From Pelagimonas varians (GTDB lineage: Bacteria > Pseudomonadota > Alphaproteobacteria > Rhodobacterales > Rhodobacteraceae): a stretch of 64,000 nt of DNA. The notes beneath the pieces were generated by a model. It had not been told where the DNA came from. It worked only from the letters and a program-made list of their open reading frames with translations, and ran no database searches. The translations under genes and the position numbers were made by a program. The DNA lies in NCBI RefSeq assembly GCF_003208435.1, contig NZ_QKMF01000003.1, positions 62,001 through 126,000 of the forward strand. Reading direction: 5' to 3'. Below are positions 43,110-52,698 of this stretch, piece by piece (positions within the stretch are counted from its first letter, which is position 1; every line of letters starts with the position of its first letter).

Positions 43110-43289
43110 ATGCTGCGTTTGGCTGGTATACTTTATTCGCTGATTTCGACCTCTTTGGCCGGAACTTTGATTGTTGCTGTTTTGGTCATTGGGCAGGACA
43201 CCTTGACGCCCATCTTGGTTGCTGCAGCAGCAGGGTTTGTATTGGCATTGCCAGTGACTTGGTTGGTCACCAAGGCGATCTATAGCTGA
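43110..43289 (+). CDS. 59-residue membrane protein conserved in roseobacters
   Basis: A small protein with two hydrophobic helices (LRLAGILYSLISTSLAGTLIVAVLV and LTPILVAAAAGFVLALPVTWLV) separated by a short polar turn. GGAGA lies 7 bases before the ATG. From memory, such proteins are widespread in Rhodobacteraceae and have sometimes been mislabelled CTP synthetase; nothing here resembles that enzyme. Its 3' end overlaps the convergent tyrosine phosphatase gene by about 10 bases. Function unknown. Confidence 0.75.
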   Translation: MLRLAGILYSLISTSLAGTLIVAVLVIGQDTLTPILVAAAAGFVLALPVTWLVTKAIYS

Positions 43290-43741
43290 TCGATCAAACC
43301 GTTGGCGCAGCTTTCGATCAAATCGAGCGTGCCGTCAAAATCGCGTGTATAGTAGGGGTCCGGAACATGATCCGGCCCTACGTCCGTTGTATCGGGTGCG
43401 TAATGCGTAAACAGATGCAGGGCGGCTCTGGCCGAGGCTGGACGCATGCCTTTTAGATCCCTTAGATTGTCCCCGTCCATTGCTACAATCAGATCAAAGC
43501 GGTCGAAATCTTCGGTTGTAACCTGACGGGCGCGCAGGTCCGATAGATCATAGCCACGTGCCAGTGCTGTCGCTTGCATGGCCGCATACGGTGGCTCGCC
43601 GACATGCCAAGCCCCGGTTCCCGCGCTGTCAAATTGCAGGCCTTTTAATCCGCGTTGTTGTGCCAGAACGCGGGTGACACCTTCGGCAGAGGGGGATCGG
43701 CATATATTGCCGAGACATACAAAGAGAATGCGATAGCTCAT
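43280..43741 (-). CDS. low-molecular-weight protein tyrosine phosphatase
   Basis: A 153-residue phosphatase. The P-loop CLGNICRSPSAEG holds the nucleophilic Cys and Arg, and the general-acid loop is DPYYTRDFDG. It dephosphorylates phosphotyrosine in the cytoplasm; in bacteria members are tied to exopolysaccharide kinases or stress, but no such partner is nearby. Length and motifs are typical. It overlaps the end of the convergent small membrane protein gene. Confidence 0.93.
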   Translation of the reverse strand: MSYRILFVCLGNICRSPSAEGVTRVLAQQRGLKGLQFDSAGTGAWHVGEPPYAAMQATALARGYDLSDLRARQVTTEDFDRFDLIVAMDGDNLRDLKGMRPASARAALHLFTHYAPDTTDVGPDHVPDPYYTRDFDGTLDLIESCANGLIDQL

Positions 43742-43793
43742 GCTCTTGATCTAAAGCGGCGCGGTACGGCTGGCAATCCCTGAGGCATAGATG

Positions 43794-43821
43794 CAAAACG
43801 GGCGGGGAAATCCCCGCCCGT
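43794..43821 (-). terminator. rho-independent terminator of the copper-chaperone operon
   Basis: A 10-bp perfect stem (ACGGGCGGGG/CCCCGCCCGT) with a 4-base loop, followed on the minus strand by TTTTG. It lies 15 bases after the PCuAC stop. Confidence 0.85.
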
Positions 43822-43835
43822 ATCTGTTTGCAAAA

Positions 43836-44333
43836 TTAGTTGTCAGTCTTTTTCATGGTTCCGTTATCCATGTTGCCGTGGTTCATTCCATGGTTGGCCT
43901 TGCGCTGCAGATCTACTGGGATGTCGACAACAATGTCTCCGGCTTTTTCAAATGTCAGGGTCACTTTGACGGTGTTGCCTTGATCCATTGAACTGTTCAG
44001 ACCCATGAACATGACATGATCGCCGCCACGCATCAGCATGTGTTTGCCGCCAGCAGGGATCACAAATCCTTCTTCGACATGGATCATTTTCATAATGCCA
44101 TCACCCATGTTCTTGTGGGTGTGCAACTCGACTTTCTGGGCGATGTCAGATGTGGCTGCGATCAAGCGGTCATCTTCGTCACCGGTGTTTTCGATCACCA
44201 TAAAGGCCGCTCCGGCCTTGGCGGATTTCCCGGCGGAGCGGGCATAGGGATCCATAACCACGATATCGGCAAAAGCGGCAGAGGACAGGAGGGCAAGCGC
44301 AGCTGCGCCTGCGAAAATCGCATTGAGTTTCAT
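43836..44333 (-). CDS. periplasmic copper chaperone PCuAC
   Basis: A 165-residue periplasmic protein with a signal peptide (MKLNAIFAGAAALALLSSAAFA). The Cu(I) motif H-M-x10-M-x21-H-x-M is present through VELHTHKNMGDGIMKM and KHMLMRGGDHVMFMGL. The His- and Met-rich tail (NHGMNHGNMDNGTMKK) probably binds further copper. The family delivers copper to the CuA site of cytochrome c oxidase. The upstream DUF2946-like gene ends 48 bases before it on the same strand, as expected for a copper-handling operon. A strong terminator follows. Confidence 0.93.
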   Translation of the reverse strand: MKLNAIFAGAAALALLSSAAFADIVVMDPYARSAGKSAKAGAAFMVIENTGDEDDRLIAATSDIAQKVELHTHKNMGDGIMKMIHVEEGFVIPAGGKHMLMRGGDHVMFMGLNSSMDQGNTVKVTLTFEKAGDIVVDIPVDLQRKANHGMNHGNMDNGTMKKTDN

Positions 44334-44381
44334 TGGAATGACTTCCTTGGTCGTGTTGTGATGATTTGGTTTGGGATCAGC

Positions 44382-44744
44382 TTAGACAAAAGCTGGCGGT
44401 CCGCGAGCGCTGGCCACAGGGGCGCTGCGCCCAAATCTGCTGGTGGTTCCAAGCCCATATTCCAAAGTGATCCAGATCGGCTGTGGCGCACTCAGGCAGC
44501 CCGCCACCTGCGCGTCCGCGCTGAGGGTACTGGCGAAGTCAGCACAAACGATCAAAGGTCCGGTCGGGTTGCCCTCTGCGTCCATCTGAACGGTGACAAT
44601 GCCAAAACCGGTACAAATCTCCATCTCGCCGACGACGGCCGCATTGTGCTGGGCCGCAACCATTGTCTGGCCACTAACAGCCAGCACAAGCGCCAAGGTC
44701 AGCGCGCTCAAAGATCGTAGGATCACATTCATCGCCACAATCAT
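44382..44744 (-). CDS. DUF2946-like small secreted protein
   Basis: A 120-residue protein with an N-terminal hydrophobic signal (MIVAMNVILRSLSALTLALVLAVSGQTMVAAQ), three Cys in the mature part (EICTGFGIV, LIVCADFA, AGCLSA), and a C-terminal ARGPPAFV that is characteristic of DUF2946 and related proteins found with copper genes. It precedes PCuAC in the same operon, so a role in copper uptake or transfer is plausible. Start ATG 44744 is chosen; ATG 44732 is close and equally short of a strong ribosome binding site. Confidence 0.65.
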   Translation of the reverse strand: MIVAMNVILRSLSALTLALVLAVSGQTMVAAQHNAAVVGEMEICTGFGIVTVQMDAEGNPTGPLIVCADFASTLSADAQVAGCLSAPQPIWITLEYGLGTTSRFGRSAPVASARGPPAFV

Positions 44745-44832
44745 ACGCCTGAGTTGCAGGAGGGGAAAGCGGCAAAAATGAGGGCGTCCTTTGGTCACGC
44801 CAAATCAAACCCATGCCCAGATAGGGAAGGGG

Positions 44833-44865
44833 AAAAAGCAAAACCCCAGCGGTTAGGCCGGGGTT
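44833..44865 (-). terminator. terminator of lepA
   Basis: On the minus strand AACCCC pairs with GGGGTT around a G+C-rich loop, followed by TTTGCTTTTT. It begins about 67 bases after the lepA stop. Confidence 0.65.
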
Positions 44866-44931
44866 CGCGGTATTGGCATTCAGGTCGGTCCAAGCCCCGC
44901 CACAGGATCGTCGTGGCATCGACCTGAGTTA

Positions 44932-46734
44932 TTAATTGTCCATTTTAAGCGCGGAAATAAACGCCTCTTGTGGGATGTCGACTTTGCCGAACTGGCGCAT
45001 CTTCTTTTTACCGGCCTTCTGCTTTTCCAGCAGCTTCTTCTTGCGCGACGCATCACCGCCGTAGCATTTCGCCGTCACGTCTTTGCGCATTGCTGACAAA
45101 GTTTCGCGGGCAATCACCTTGCCGCCAATCGCCGCTTGGATCGGGATTTTGAACATATGGCGCGGGATCAGGTCTTTTAGCTTTTCAACCATCGCACGGC
45201 CACGCATTTCGGCGCGATCACGGTGAACCATTGTCGACAGGGCATCAACAGGTTCGTCATTCACAAGGATCGACATTTTCACGAGATTGTCCTCGCGGTA
45301 GCCTTCCATGGAATAGTCGAACGACGCGTACCCTTTGGTGACGGACTTCAAGCGGTCGTAGAAGTCAAAAACCACTTCGTTCAATGGCAGGTCATAGACA
45401 ACCATCGCGCGGGCACCTGCATAGGTCAGATCCAGCTGGATACCGCGGCGGTCTTGGCACAGTTTCAGCACGTCACCAAGATATTCATCGGGCACAAGGA
45501 TTGTTGCCTTGATGCGCGGTTCCTCAAGGTGGTCGATGGTCGACGGATCGGGCATGTCGGCGGGATTGTGCAGCTCGTGCTTGGTCCCGTCGCGCTGGTA
45601 GATGTGATAGATCACCGAAGGCGCGGTGGTGATCAGGTCGATGTTGTATTCACGTTCCACACGGTCACGAATAACCTCAAGGTGCAAAAGCCCAAGGAAA
45701 CCGCAGCGGAAGCCAAAGCCAAGCGCAGCAGAGGTTTCCATTTCATAAGAGAACGAGGCGTCATTTAGCGCCAATTTCTCAATGGCTTCGCGCAGGTCTT
45801 CGAACTGGGCGCTGTCCACGGGGAACAGACCACAGAACACCACTGGCTGGCTGGGCTGAAAGCCCGGCAGCGCTTCGGTTGCGCCCTTTTTCTCATGGGT
45901 GATCGTGTCGCCGACCTTGGTGTCGCGCACCTGTTTGATCTGAGCGGTGATAAAACCGATCTCGCCGGGGCCAAGTTCCTGAACGTTTTCCATCTGCGGA
46001 CGAAACACACCAATGCGGTCAACGCTGTATTTTGCGTCAGTCTGCATCATTTTGATGTTGTCGCCCTTTTTCAAGGTGCCGTCCATTATGCGCACCAGAA
46101 CAACAACGCCAAGGTAGGCGTCGTACCAGCTGTCGACCAGCATTGCCTTGAGCGGCGCATCAGGGTCACCGCTGTGGGGCGGCGGCAGGCGTTTAACGAT
46201 AGCTTCCAAAACATCCGGGATGCCGATACCGGTTTTGGCCGAAATCAGGCAGGCGTCGGACGCATCAATGCCAATGACGTCTTCGATCTGCTCGGCGATC
46301 CGCTCTGGCTCGGCTGCCGGTAGGTCAACTTTGTTCAGAACCGGTACAATTTCGTGGTCGGCTTCCATCGCAGTGTAGACGTTTGCAAGTGTTTGCGCCT
46401 CAACCCCTTGGGAGGCGTCAACAACCAGCAAAGACCCTTCGACGGCGCGCATGGACCGGCTGACCTCGTAGGCAAAATCCACGTGGCCGGGGGTGTCGAT
46501 CAAGTTCAAAACGTAGTCGAGCCCGTCGTTCGCCGTATAATCGATGCGAACGGTGTTGGCCTTGATGGTAATGCCCCGCTCCCGCTCAATGTCCATGCTG
46601 TCAAGCAACTGTGCTTGCATGTCCCGTTCGGCGACAGTGTTGGTGGATTGAATCAACCGGTCGGCCAGGGTGGATTTCCCGTGGTCGATATGGGCGACAA
46701 TGGAGAAGTTGCGGATGCGATTAAGTGGAGTCAT
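44932..46734 (-). CDS. lepA: elongation factor 4 (LepA)
   Basis: A 600-residue translational GTPase that back-translocates stalled ribosomes. G1 is [14 protein letters not shown], with [29 protein letters not shown] and SAKTG completing the G motifs, followed by EF-G-like domains III-V and the LepA-specific C-terminal domain ending [30 protein letters not shown]. The ATG at 46734 ([17 protein letters not shown]) gives the standard length; ATGs at 46743 and 46824 would add residues not seen in the family. It stands alone. Confidence 0.96.
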   Translation of the reverse strand: MTPLNRIRNFSIVAHIDHGKSTLADRLIQSTNTVAERDMQAQLLDSMDIERERGITIKANTVRIDYTANDGLDYVLNLIDTPGHVDFAYEVSRSMRAVEGSLLVVDASQGVEAQTLANVYTAMEADHEIVPVLNKVDLPAAEPERIAEQIEDVIGIDASDACLISAKTGIGIPDVLEAIVKRLPPPHSGDPDAPLKAMLVDSWYDAYLGVVVLVRIMDGTLKKGDNIKMMQTDAKYSVDRIGVFRPQMENVQELGPGEIGFITAQIKQVRDTKVGDTITHEKKGATEALPGFQPSQPVVFCGLFPVDSAQFEDLREAIEKLALNDASFSYEMETSAALGFGFRCGFLGLLHLEVIRDRVEREYNIDLITTAPSVIYHIYQRDGTKHELHNPADMPDPSTIDHLEEPRIKATILVPDEYLGDVLKLCQDRRGIQLDLTYAGARAMVVYDLPLNEVVFDFYDRLKSVTKGYASFDYSMEGYREDNLVKMSILVNDEPVDALSTMVHRDRAEMRGRAMVEKLKDLIPRHMFKIPIQAAIGGKVIARETLSAMRKDVTAKCYGGDASRKKKLLEKQKAGKKKMRQFGKVDIPQEAFISALKMDN

Positions 46735-46994
46735 GGATGGCATATGCGGGGGAATCTGTGGGCGGTCAAGATAGGATGTGATGCAAGGGGCTTGCCGCCA
46801 GTAAACAAGGGGCAATGGCGGCACTTTTTCCGCAGTTATTCTGCAAAAATAGCGGAACTGACGCCGATCTGATCGGGGAGGCGTTTCGAGACGTGCTGAA
46901 AGCTTTTGACTTTCCCCTGTCCGGCTGATTAATTTCTCCCACTAAAATAATTAGACGGTGCGAGTCGTCGTGGGACTTTCCGAGGGAGGAATAT
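46735..46994. other. divergent region between lepA and xylB
   Basis: A 260-base gap with the promoters of both genes. The stretch 46930-46960 (TTAATTTCTCCCACTAAAATAATTAG) is A+T rich and is a likely site for xylB promoter and XylR control. A CGAGGGAGGAA precedes the xylB ATG. Confidence 0.4.
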
Positions 46995-48440
46995 ATGTAT
47001 CTTGGGCTCGATCTGGGCACGTCGGGGCTGCGCGCGCTGATGGTGGACGAAAATGGTGTGCCAGTTGCTTCAGCCGAAGCGCATTATGATGTCTCGCATC
47101 CCCATTCCGGTTGGAGTGAACAAGATCCGGCGGATTGGGTGCGCGCCTGCGAAGCCGCGTTTTCTGACCTTCAGGCCAATCACCCGGCGGATTTTGCCAA
47201 GCTCAGTGCAATCGGCATCAGTGGACATATGCACGGGGCGGTTTTGCTGGGCGAAGATGGCCAAGTCTTGCGCCCTTGCATCTTGTGGAACGATACCCGA
47301 TGCGCCCAAGAAGCCGCCCATCTTGATCATGCGCCCGGAATGCGTGACATTTCCGGCAACATCGTCTTTCCGGGCTTCACGGCCCCCAAATTACTTTGGG
47401 TCGAAACCCATGAACCCGACGTGTTTGCCCAAGTTTCCAAGGTTCTCTTGCCCAAAGACTACCTGCGGTTTTGGCTGACGGGCGAACATGTCGGAGACAT
47501 GTCGGATGCGGCGGGCACCAGCTGGCTTGATGTCGGCGCACGCGATTGGTCAGAAACACTGCTGAGCCAAGGGCATATGCGCAAAGATCAAATGCCCCGA
47601 TTGGTCGAAGGATCGGAAATATCCGGCATGGTGCGGCCCGAATTGGCAAGCAGCTGGGGCGTGACAGATGTCGCTGTGTCGGGCGGCGGTGGTGACAATG
47701 CGGTCGCTGCCTGCGGGGTCGGCTGTTTCAAAGAAGGACAGGGGTTTGTCTCGCTCGGAACATCCGGAGTTTTGCTTGCGGCCAAAGACAGCTTTGCTCC
47801 GGATCCTGCGACGGCTGTGCATACGTTCTGCCATGCCGTGCCGGATCGCTGGTATCAAATGGGGGTCATTTTGGCAGCGACCGATTGCCTGAACTGGCTG
47901 TCCGCGCGCCTGAAACGCAGCCCGGCAGAGCTTGCGGGTTTGGTTGACACTTTGAACGGTCCATCCGGTGTGATGTTCTTGCCCTATCTGTCAGGCGAAC
48001 GCACGCCGCACAATGACAGCGCCATTCGCGGTGCTTTCATCGGCTTGGATGTTGGAACCGGCGATGCGGAACTGGTGCAGGCGGTGATGGAAGGAGTCAG
48101 TTTTGCACTGCGTGATTGTCTGGAAGCCCTGCGCGCCACCGGAACCGAGCTGCAAGACGTGTTGGCCATTGGCGGCGGCACGCAAAGTCCGGTTTGGGTG
48201 GAAATGTTGGCGACGGTTCTTGGGCTGCCGCTTAGCCTGCCTAAAGACGGGGAATTCGGGGCTGCCTTGGGGGCAGCACGTTTGGCCATGGTGGCCCGCG
48301 GCGCGGCAGTTGAAGATGTGATGACACAGCCTGAAATCGGCCAAACAGTGGCACCGCGTGCTGATCTGGCGGACGCGTATGACGCGGCTTATCAACGGTA
48401 TCGTGCGCTCTACCCCGCCATTAAGGACGCGCTGGCATGA
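46995..48440 (+). CDS. xylB: xylulokinase
   Basis: A 481-residue FGGY-family kinase that phosphorylates D-xylulose to xylulose 5-phosphate. Motifs include MYLGLDLGTSGLRALMVDENG, ISGHMHGAVLL and ILWNDTRC in the sugar-binding half, FVSLGTSGVLLAA, and the FGGY signature region FLPYLSGERTPHNDSAIRGAFIGL. The C terminus holds the ATP-binding IGGGTQSPVW. GGGAGGAA precedes the ATG. It lies in the same region as xylose isomerase, transport and xylR. Its stop overlaps the downstream cytochrome c peroxidase-like gene by ATGA. Confidence 0.93.
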   Translation: MYLGLDLGTSGLRALMVDENGVPVASAEAHYDVSHPHSGWSEQDPADWVRACEAAFSDLQANHPADFAKLSAIGISGHMHGAVLLGEDGQVLRPCILWNDTRCAQEAAHLDHAPGMRDISGNIVFPGFTAPKLLWVETHEPDVFAQVSKVLLPKDYLRFWLTGEHVGDMSDAAGTSWLDVGARDWSETLLSQGHMRKDQMPRLVEGSEISGMVRPELASSWGVTDVAVSGGGGDNAVAACGVGCFKEGQGFVSLGTSGVLLAAKDSFAPDPATAVHTFCHAVPDRWYQMGVILAATDCLNWLSARLKRSPAELAGLVDTLNGPSGVMFLPYLSGERTPHNDSAIRGAFIGLDVGTGDAELVQAVMEGVSFALRDCLEALRATGTELQDVLAIGGGTQSPVWVEMLATVLGLPLSLPKDGEFGAALGAARLAMVARGAAVEDVMTQPEIGQTVAPRADLADAYDAAYQRYRALYPAIKDALA

Positions 48441-49741
48441 AGCTGTGGTGGCTGATTGTGGCCTTGCCGGGGGCAGGTTTGGCTGCCGGTTGGCCACAAG
48501 ACTGGCCAGAGCCCGAGTTCGCGGCCCCCAGCACTGCGCGGGTGCAATTGGGGTGGCAGCTGTTTTATGACCCAATCTTGTCGGGTAACAAAAACACCAG
48601 CTGCGCCACATGTCATCATCCGCGTTTTGGCACGTCTGACGGGATGTCATTGTCGATTGGCGAGGGGGGGGCAGGTCTGGGCCCTGACCGAAAAGTCGAT
48701 GCCGCCAACGCACCCGAACAGCGGATTCCGCGCAATGCTCCAGCACTGTTCAATCTTGGGGCCTCTGAATTCACTGTGATGTTTCACGATGGCCGGCTTG
48801 AGGCAGACGCGTCGCAACCCGAAGGCATGCGAACACCGCTTGGAACTGAAATGCTGGGTGGGTTTGACAGTGTTTTGGCCGCGCAAGCGATGTTTCCGGT
48901 GTTATCGGGCGACGAAATGGCCGGTCACTATTCAGAAAATGAGGTCAGTCAGGCGGTGCGCTTGGGCTTTTTGTCCAGCGAAGGGGGGGCTTGGGATCGC
49001 ATCGCGCAGCGCGTGGCCGCAATCCCCGAGTACCGCCGTCAGTTCGATGCGGTGTTGGGGCAGGGCCACCAGATTGATTTCACCGACGTCGCCAATGTGA
49101 TTGCTGATTTCATCGCGGTGGAATGGCGGGCTGACAACTCTGCCTTCGATTATTTTGTCCGTGATGGATTGGCCTTGGAACCCGCGGCTGATCGGGGACG
49201 CGCGTTGTTTTATGGTGCGGCGGGATGCTCTGATTGCCATTCGGGGCTGTTCCAAACCGATCACGGTTTTCATGCCATTGCCATGCCGCAGATCGGCCCC
49301 GGCAAGGCGGCTCGTTTTGAAAACCATGCCCGCGATGAAGGCCGGATGCGGGTGACAGGCGTGGCGGCAGATGCCTATGCGTTTCGTACGCCGTCCCTGC
49401 GCAATGTGGTGCAAACCGCGCCTTACGGGCATAGCGGAGCCTACGCCACGTTAGAGGCGGTGGTGCGCCACCATTTGGACCCGAAAACGGAGCTGGAAAC
49501 TTATGACCGCAGTCAGGCCGTTTTGCATGAATTAGAACCCGCTCAGGACTGGCGGGCGACTGATGACACAGCGGAAACAGGCCGCATCGGGGCGGCGAAC
49601 GTTCTGGAACCTATTGACCTTAGCGATGATCAAGTTTCTGACTTATTGAGGTTTCTAGACGCTTTGACTGATGAAAACTGGCGGTCTGTCGGCCTTGGCG
49701 TGCCAAGCAGTGTTCCCAGCGGCTTGCCGGTGGACAGGTGA
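48437..49741 (+). CDS. di-haem cytochrome c peroxidase/MauG-family protein
   Basis: A 434-residue periplasmic protein with a short signal (LWWLIVALPGAGLAAG) and two haem c sites: SCATCH (about residue 54) and CSDCH (about residue 264). WQLFYDPILSGNKNTSCATCHHPRFGTSDG is the standard N-terminal layout of bacterial di-haem peroxidases and MauG. It overlaps xylB by 4 bases, so it is made with xylulokinase, which is unexpected. It would reduce peroxide or oxidise a partner protein in the periplasm. The convergent FG-GAP/ASPIC gene is the closest candidate partner. The link to xylose is unexplained. Confidence 0.9.
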   Translation: MKLWWLIVALPGAGLAAGWPQDWPEPEFAAPSTARVQLGWQLFYDPILSGNKNTSCATCHHPRFGTSDGMSLSIGEGGAGLGPDRKVDAANAPEQRIPRNAPALFNLGASEFTVMFHDGRLEADASQPEGMRTPLGTEMLGGFDSVLAAQAMFPVLSGDEMAGHYSENEVSQAVRLGFLSSEGGAWDRIAQRVAAIPEYRRQFDAVLGQGHQIDFTDVANVIADFIAVEWRADNSAFDYFVRDGLALEPAADRGRALFYGAAGCSDCHSGLFQTDHGFHAIAMPQIGPGKAARFENHARDEGRMRVTGVAADAYAFRTPSLRNVVQTAPYGHSGAYATLEAVVRHHLDPKTELETYDRSQAVLHELEPAQDWRATDDTAETGRIGAANVLEPIDLSDDQVSDLLRFLDALTDENWRSVGLGVPSSVPSGLPVDR

Positions 49742-49757
49742 CCCTGTCCACCTTGGG

Positions 49758-51266
49758 TTAGCGCTGGATGGCCAGTCGGGCGTTGGCTGGGCTTTCGACC
49801 CAGTCAGACACTGACTGATCAGGCCAAATCACCCGGACCTTGGCTGTCTCGGCGGGGCCCATCCCGAAATGCTGTGGACCAAGTTGACCGCCGGCATGGC
49901 CGCCGCCAACCGTGATTTCGCGTGTATGGCAGCGGTCGGCTCCGGCGGGGCAAACTTCGATATGGGCCCCGATTGCCGCCGTGTTTATCCGCAATTGTGA
50001 AACCGCGACGGACAGCCAGTTCCCGCCAGCGCCCGTGTTTTCATAGAGCTCCATCGGAGCGCGCCGGTTGACCACAGCCAGATCGAGCCGCCCGTCCAAA
50101 TTCAAATCCATCAGTGCTGCACCGCGGCTGCGCGCCATTGACGCAACACCGGCCCCCTCGGACTTTTCGGCAAATGTGCCATCGGGGGATTGAACCAGCA
50201 AAGTGTTCGGGTCTTGCATGGCGGCGTCAGGCATTTGTTCGACATTGCCCTTGGCCACAAAAATATCGTCCAGCCCGTCGTTGTTTACATCCCCGAACGC
50301 GGCGTGCCAGCCGGTTGACGGGCGCCCGTCTTGTCCCACGTGAGGGCGGTGAGCGGTTGTTCCGCGGGAGTAGGTTGCGTCATCGTAGCTGGGGCCACCT
50401 GCGTCCGCATCAAAGGTTTGAAGCTTTTGATCGCCCATTGAGGTCAGGAACACGTCGGCAAACCCGTCGCCAGACAGATCGCGGGACGCGATGCCCATGC
50501 CCCAAATGCTGTAGCGTTTCCAACCGTCTTCCGGGGTGTATAAACGCGGTGTTGTTTCCATGGCCCACAGCTGTTCCTGCCCGCCTTTGACATAGTAATG
50601 GCGGTCATTAGACACCCGTAGATCGGCCCGACCTGTTCGTGCCCAATCGGTAAAGAGCATCGAAAGGGCGCAAAACCCCGGTTCCAGATGGATCGGTGCG
50701 CCGTATTTTTCGCCTGATGGTCGATACATCAAGGTGTCATCACAGGTACGAAACGGGCCGTCGGGGTCTGCGCGATCCACATATGTGCCGATTGCCAGAG
50801 TTGGCAGGGTTTGGCCAACTTCCCATGTCGCAGAAAAACCGGTGCTCCAATGATCGCCACTGTCAAAGCCCAAATCAAAGGGTTCAAAGCTGCAATTTCC
50901 GGTGCCGCGCATCAATTGGTCTGCCCCAACCCGCAGAATCGCAAGATCTGTGATCCCGTCGCTGTCGATATCCAGCGGATAAGCCCCGATAACGCCGGTC
51001 AAAGCCAGATTTTCGGGGGTGTCTGCGGTGAACTCCAGCGGCGTTTGATTCGTATTTCGCATCAGTCGTGCCGGATTTGACCCGCCAGCCGCATATAATT
51101 CTGGGCGTGCGTCGCCGTTGCAATCAAAGGCGGCTACACCGCCCCCGACAAAATGTTCCCAGCCGCCGGTATAGGCATGATCGGGCAGCGTGCGCGCGGA
51201 AAAATTCGGATCGCCCGCCAGAGCAGTGTTGGCTAAAAGGCAGAATATCAAAGAGTTACGCAGCAT
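49758..51266 (-). CDS. FG-GAP repeat protein with ASPIC/UnbV C-terminal domain
   Basis: A 502-residue secreted protein with a signal peptide ([17 protein letters not shown]) and several FG-GAP/VCBS repeats (AFDCNGDARPELYAAGG, DIDSDGITDLAILRVG, LSGDGFADVFLTSMG, DVNNDGLDDIFVAKG, DLNLDGRLDLAVVNRR) forming a beta-propeller. The C-terminal GGNWLSVAVSQLRIN to VIWPDQSVSDWVES region is the ASPIC/UnbV (CRTAC1) domain. It overlaps the end of xylR by 11 bases on the same strand and converges on the di-haem peroxidase. These proteins often sit beside c-type peroxidases; a structural or substrate partner role is inference. Confidence 0.85.
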   Translation of the reverse strand: MLRNSLIFCLLANTALAGDPNFSARTLPDHAYTGGWEHFVGGGVAAFDCNGDARPELYAAGGSNPARLMRNTNQTPLEFTADTPENLALTGVIGAYPLDIDSDGITDLAILRVGADQLMRGTGNCSFEPFDLGFDSGDHWSTGFSATWEVGQTLPTLAIGTYVDRADPDGPFRTCDDTLMYRPSGEKYGAPIHLEPGFCALSMLFTDWARTGRADLRVSNDRHYYVKGGQEQLWAMETTPRLYTPEDGWKRYSIWGMGIASRDLSGDGFADVFLTSMGDQKLQTFDADAGGPSYDDATYSRGTTAHRPHVGQDGRPSTGWHAAFGDVNNDGLDDIFVAKGNVEQMPDAAMQDPNTLLVQSPDGTFAEKSEGAGVASMARSRGAALMDLNLDGRLDLAVVNRRAPMELYENTGAGGNWLSVAVSQLRINTAAIGAHIEVCPAGADRCHTREITVGGGHAGGQLGPQHFGMGPAETAKVRVIWPDQSVSDWVESPANARLAIQR

Positions 51267-52479
51267 CGCTTGAGGCCTCACGGACGGCCTGGGCCGACAC
51301 TTGTTCAATGGCATAGGCCGCGGCCCCCTTGGCCCACATGTGATCCCCCCAAGCGTGCACACGCACTTCGGGTAGAGGGGCATCGACCTGAACAACAGAT
51401 CTGCGCATCTCCTCTAGCACGGTATCTGCGTGCAGATAATCAAAGGAAAGCCGTTCTCCGGCCAGAATTATAAGTTTTGGATCAAAAATATTGACCAGAT
51501 TCGCCAACCCCATAGCAAACATGCGACCAGCTCTATCAAAGATCGAGCGTGCCATCATGTCGCCGCTCTGGGCGCGATTGAACAGGGTCGGAACGTCCGG
51601 CAGGGGCCGGTCACGGTCCATGATATTGGCCTCGCGCAGCAGAGCGTAATTGCCGACATAAGCCTCAAGGCAGCCCCGTTGACCGCATTGGCAAAGCGCG
51701 CCTTCAAGCTGCACTTTGGTGTGCCCGAATTCGGCCCCGCAGCCCCGTGTGCCGCGATAGATTTCGCCGTCAAGAACGATGCCCATGCCAACACCATGTT
51801 CGATCGTGACAACGATAAAATCGTCAACATCGCGGCCTTCTCCAAACAGATGTTCGGCCTTGGCGACGAGGTTTGCGTCATTGTCCAAAAAGACCGGGCA
51901 GGGGGTGCAGCTGTCCAATTCGGCCCCCAGATTTACGTTCCGATCTGTCAACGAAGATGACCAATAGACAAAACGGCGCTTTGCATCGACCAGACCGGAA
52001 AGGGCCACGCCAATACCCGATAAGTCATTGATAGTAAAACTACCTTTTGCGCATGCCTGTGTCACGGCTTCGATCAGGACACTGCAAAAAAGCGGCGTGG
52101 CCATTCGGGTTTCAGGCAGTGTCATCTCATGCGATAAAATCTCGGTCCCCTCGAAATCCAAAATCAATACCGAGATATTGTTGTGCGACACTTTGAGTCC
52201 GGCCACCCTGTGTGCCTGACCGCGCAGCCGCAAAGAAACACGTGGGCGACCGCGCCGGATGCCGGTCGCTTTTTCATTCGGTTCTGGCGTGACCTCTTCG
52301 ATCAATCCGGCCTCTAACAGCTGCGCTGTAATCACCGTCACGGTGGCGGGGCTGAACCCGGTGCGGCCTGCAATGTCTATCCGCGCAATTGTGCCTGCAG
52401 ACCTGATGGCATCCAACACCTGTAGTCGGCCAGCCTCGCGTTGATCACTATTGTGGTTATTCTTGTCTGTCTGCGCCAA
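51256..52479 (-). CDS. xylR: ROK-family transcriptional repressor, XylR type
   Basis: A 407-residue repressor with an N-terminal winged helix ([41 protein letters not shown]) and a ROK sugar-kinase-like domain. The zinc signature [25 protein letters not shown] is intact. It sits divergently from xylF and is the likely D-xylose-responsive repressor of the whole regulon. The start is TTG at 52479, well supported by GGGAGAG 6-7 bases upstream; no ATG exists nearby. Its end overlaps the FG-GAP gene start by 11 bases. Confidence 0.88.
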   Translation of the reverse strand: MAQTDKNNHNSDQREAGRLQVLDAIRSAGTIARIDIAGRTGFSPATVTVITAQLLEAGLIEEVTPEPNEKATGIRRGRPRVSLRLRGQAHRVAGLKVSHNNISVLILDFEGTEILSHEMTLPETRMATPLFCSVLIEAVTQACAKGSFTINDLSGIGVALSGLVDAKRRFVYWSSSLTDRNVNLGAELDSCTPCPVFLDNDANLVAKAEHLFGEGRDVDDFIVVTIEHGVGMGIVLDGEIYRGTRGCGAEFGHTKVQLEGALCQCGQRGCLEAYVGNYALLREANIMDRDRPLPDVPTLFNRAQSGDMMARSIFDRAGRMFAMGLANLVNIFDPKLIILAGERLSFDYLHADTVLEEMRRSVVQVDAPLPEVRVHAWGDHMWAKGAAAYAIEQVSAQAVREASSDAA

Positions 52480-52698
52480 CTCGTCTCTCCCTTAAATGGT
52501 CTCGTCGCCGCTGGGGACCTGGACACGGTCAACAAGCGGGTCGGACTCACTGTGTCAAACAGATTAATTATTTTTAAGGTCAAAAAAAGTATTTTTTTAT
52601 CAGAAAAATATTGTTATACCCGATTCCACAGCCAACCTCGTATCACTGCCGGGGCTGGCTCAAAGAATTACTCGATTGTTTCGATAGGGAGGAGAAAC
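52480..52698. other. xylR-xylF divergent control region
   Basis: A 219-base gap, strongly A+T rich between 52558 and 52620. It contains A7-GTA-T7 at 52582-52598, a perfect 17-base inverted repeat that is a candidate ROK-repressor site, though long A/T runs can look symmetrical by chance. GGGAGGAG precedes the xylF ATG. Promoters for xylR and the transport operon must be here. Confidence 0.5.

Noticed and set aside
46735-46994. Extension of LepA to the upstream ATG at 46824
   Set aside because: The extra 30 residues are not part of the LepA family start, which matches the ATG at 46734.
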